From the NCBI GenBank assembly GCA_946477805.1, contig CAMKZP010000044.1, positions 1 to 12,983 of the forward strand: a DNA stretch of 12,983 bases, read 5' to 3'. The notes under the pieces are model-generated. The model had not been told where the DNA came from, ran no database searches, and saw only the letters and a list, made by a program, of their open reading frames with translations. Of the stretch, positions 12,014 through 12,983 are shown in pieces; position 1 is the first letter of the stretch, and every line of letters starts with the position of its first letter. The position numbers and the translations under genes are program-made. The DNA is from an uncultured Enterobacter sp. GTDB taxonomy: Bacteria; Pseudomonadota; Gammaproteobacteria; Enterobacterales; Enterobacteriaceae.

Positions 12014-12983
12014 ATGGAAAAAACCCGTCAACAAGAGTTAACACGCTGGCTGAAACAGCAAAGCGTCATTTCCCGCCGCTGGCTCATGATCTCCCGACTT
12101 TTGGGGTTTATCAGCGGTCTGTTGATTGTTGCCCAGGCATGGCTGCTGGCCCGCATTCTTAACCATATGATCATGGAGAACATCCCGCGCGAGGCGCTTC
12201 TGCTGCCTTTTGTCGTTCTGGTGCTGGTCTTTGTCCTGCGCGCCTGGGTCGTCTGGCTGCGTGAACGCGTGGGTTTTCATGCGGGGCAGCATATACGGTA
12301 TGAGATCCGCCGACAGGTGCTCGATCGCCTTCAGGATGCCGGTCCCGCCTGGATCCAGGGCAAGCCTGCCGGAAGCTGGGCGACGCTGATCCTTGAGCAG
12401 ATTGACGATATGCACGACTACTATGCGCGCTATCTGCCGCAGATGGCGCTCGCTGTTTTCGTACCGCTGCTGATTGTCATCACCATTTTCCCGATCAACT
12501 GGGTTGCCGCTCTGATTTTGCTCGGCACCGCCCCGCTGATCCCGCTGTTTATGGCGATGGTGGGCATGGGCGCGGCGGATGCCAACCGTCGTAACTTCCT
12601 GGCGCTGGGACGCCTGAGCGGCCATTTTCTTGACCGGCTGCGCGGGATGGAAACTCTACGGATATTTGGCCGCGGTGAAGCAGAGACCGAAAACATTCGC
12701 CATGCGTCTCAGGACTTCCGCCAGCGCACCATGGAAGTGCTGCGCCTGGCATTTCTGTCGTCTGGCGTGCTTGAGTTCTTTACGTCGCTGTCGATTGCCC
12801 TGGTGGCCGTCTACTTTGGCTTCTCCTACCTCGGCGCGCTCGATTTCGGCCACTACGGCACGGCGGTAACGCTGTCCGCAGGCTTCCTGGCGCTGATCCT
12901 GGCCCCGGAGTTTTTCCAGCCGCTTCGCGATCTTGGCACCTTTTACCACGCCAAAGCGCAGGCCGTGGGTGCGGCCGACAGCC
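12014..12983 (+). CDS. cydD: Heterodimeric ABC exporter subunit CydD (glutathione/L-cysteine export for cytochrome bd assembly); 3' end truncated by window edge
   Basis: Inner-membrane half-transporter that pairs with CydC to export glutathione and cysteine to the periplasm and is needed for assembly of cytochrome bd oxidases. 323 complete codons are visible; E. coli CydD has 588, so only the membrane domain is here and the whole nucleotide-binding domain lies beyond the right edge. Hydrophobic segments fall at about 24-47 and 60-83, a paired block at about 138-180, and further segments near the visible end (from FLSSGVLEFF, then AVTLSAGFLALILAPEFF). The conserved segment GRLSGHFLDRLRGMETLRIFGRGEAE matches CydD. 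The ATG at 12014 starts MEKTRQQELTRWLKQ, in line with E. coli. The ribosome site is weak. cydC should follow outside the window. Confidence 0.97.
   Translation, partial: MEKTRQQELTRWLKQQSVISRRWLMISRLLGFISGLLIVAQAWLLARILNHMIMENIPREALLLPFVVLVLVFVLRAWVVWLRERVGFHAGQHIRYEIRRQVLDRLQDAGPAWIQGKPAGSWATLILEQIDDMHDYYARYLPQMALAVFVPLLIVITIFPINWVAALILLGTAPLIPLFMAMVGMGAADANRRNFLALGRLSGHFLDRLRGMETLRIFGRGEAETENIRHASQDFRQRTMEVLRLAFLSSGVLEFFTSLSIALVAVYFGFSYLGALDFGHYGTAVTLSAGFLALILAPEFFQPLRDLGTFYHAKAQAVGAADS

Noticed and set aside
12038..12625. 195-residue minus-strand frame in cydD
   Set aside because: Antisense to conserved CydD membrane-domain codons, with a low-complexity, Gln/His/Asp-rich composition.
1..12983. 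Search for mobile elements, prophage, CRISPR, tRNA/rRNA or defence genes
   Set aside because: All long frames are explained by conserved core genes in the E. coli order. No transposase, integrase, direct-repeat array or tRNA cloverleaf was seen.

Overview
The window is ordinary core chromosome from a member of the Enterobacteriaceae. The visible proteins look near-identical to their Escherichia coli K-12 counterparts, as recalled from memory, and gene order and orientation match the E. coli block dmsA-serS-rarA-lolA-ftsK-lrp-trxB-cydD. The G+C-rich wobble positions and moderate divergence in the FtsK linker suggest a relative such as Enterobacter, Leclercia, Lelliottia or Citrobacter rather than E. 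coli itself. The genus cannot be settled by reading alone.

Layout. Positions 1-10385 are almost entirely minus-strand genes. Read in the direction of transcription, from high to low coordinates, they are lrp (global leucine-responsive regulator), ftsK (divisome DNA translocase), lolA (periplasmic lipoprotein carrier), rarA (replication-associated AAA+ ATPase), serS (seryl-tRNA synthetase) and dmsA (catalytic subunit of anaerobic DMSO reductase, with its last roughly 20 codons cut off by the left edge). A 518-bp divergent intergenic region (10386-10903) holds the lrp leader and promoter and the trxB promoter. On the plus strand follow trxB (thioredoxin reductase), a strong terminator, and the first 323 codons of cydD (half of the CydDC glutathione/cysteine exporter), cut off by the right edge.

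Regulatory sites are well preserved. A LexA operator (CTGT-N8-ACAG) lies between lrp and ftsK, consistent with the known SOS induction of ftsK. An FNR-type site lies about 31 bp upstream of a good -10 element in front of dmsA, consistent with anaerobic induction. Intrinsic terminators follow serS and trxB, and a G+C-rich hairpin follows lrp. lolA and rarA are 9 bp apart and likely cotranscribed. rarA starts with GTG and ftsK with TTG.

Functionally this is a mix of housekeeping genes (translation, division and chromosome segregation, lipoprotein sorting, replication repair) and redox genes (TrxB, CydD, DmsA). I saw no mobile element, tRNA, rRNA, CRISPR array, prophage, defence system or unexplained large gene, and no convincing undescribed system. 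The findings concern regulatory architecture and repeat evolution in the FtsK linker.
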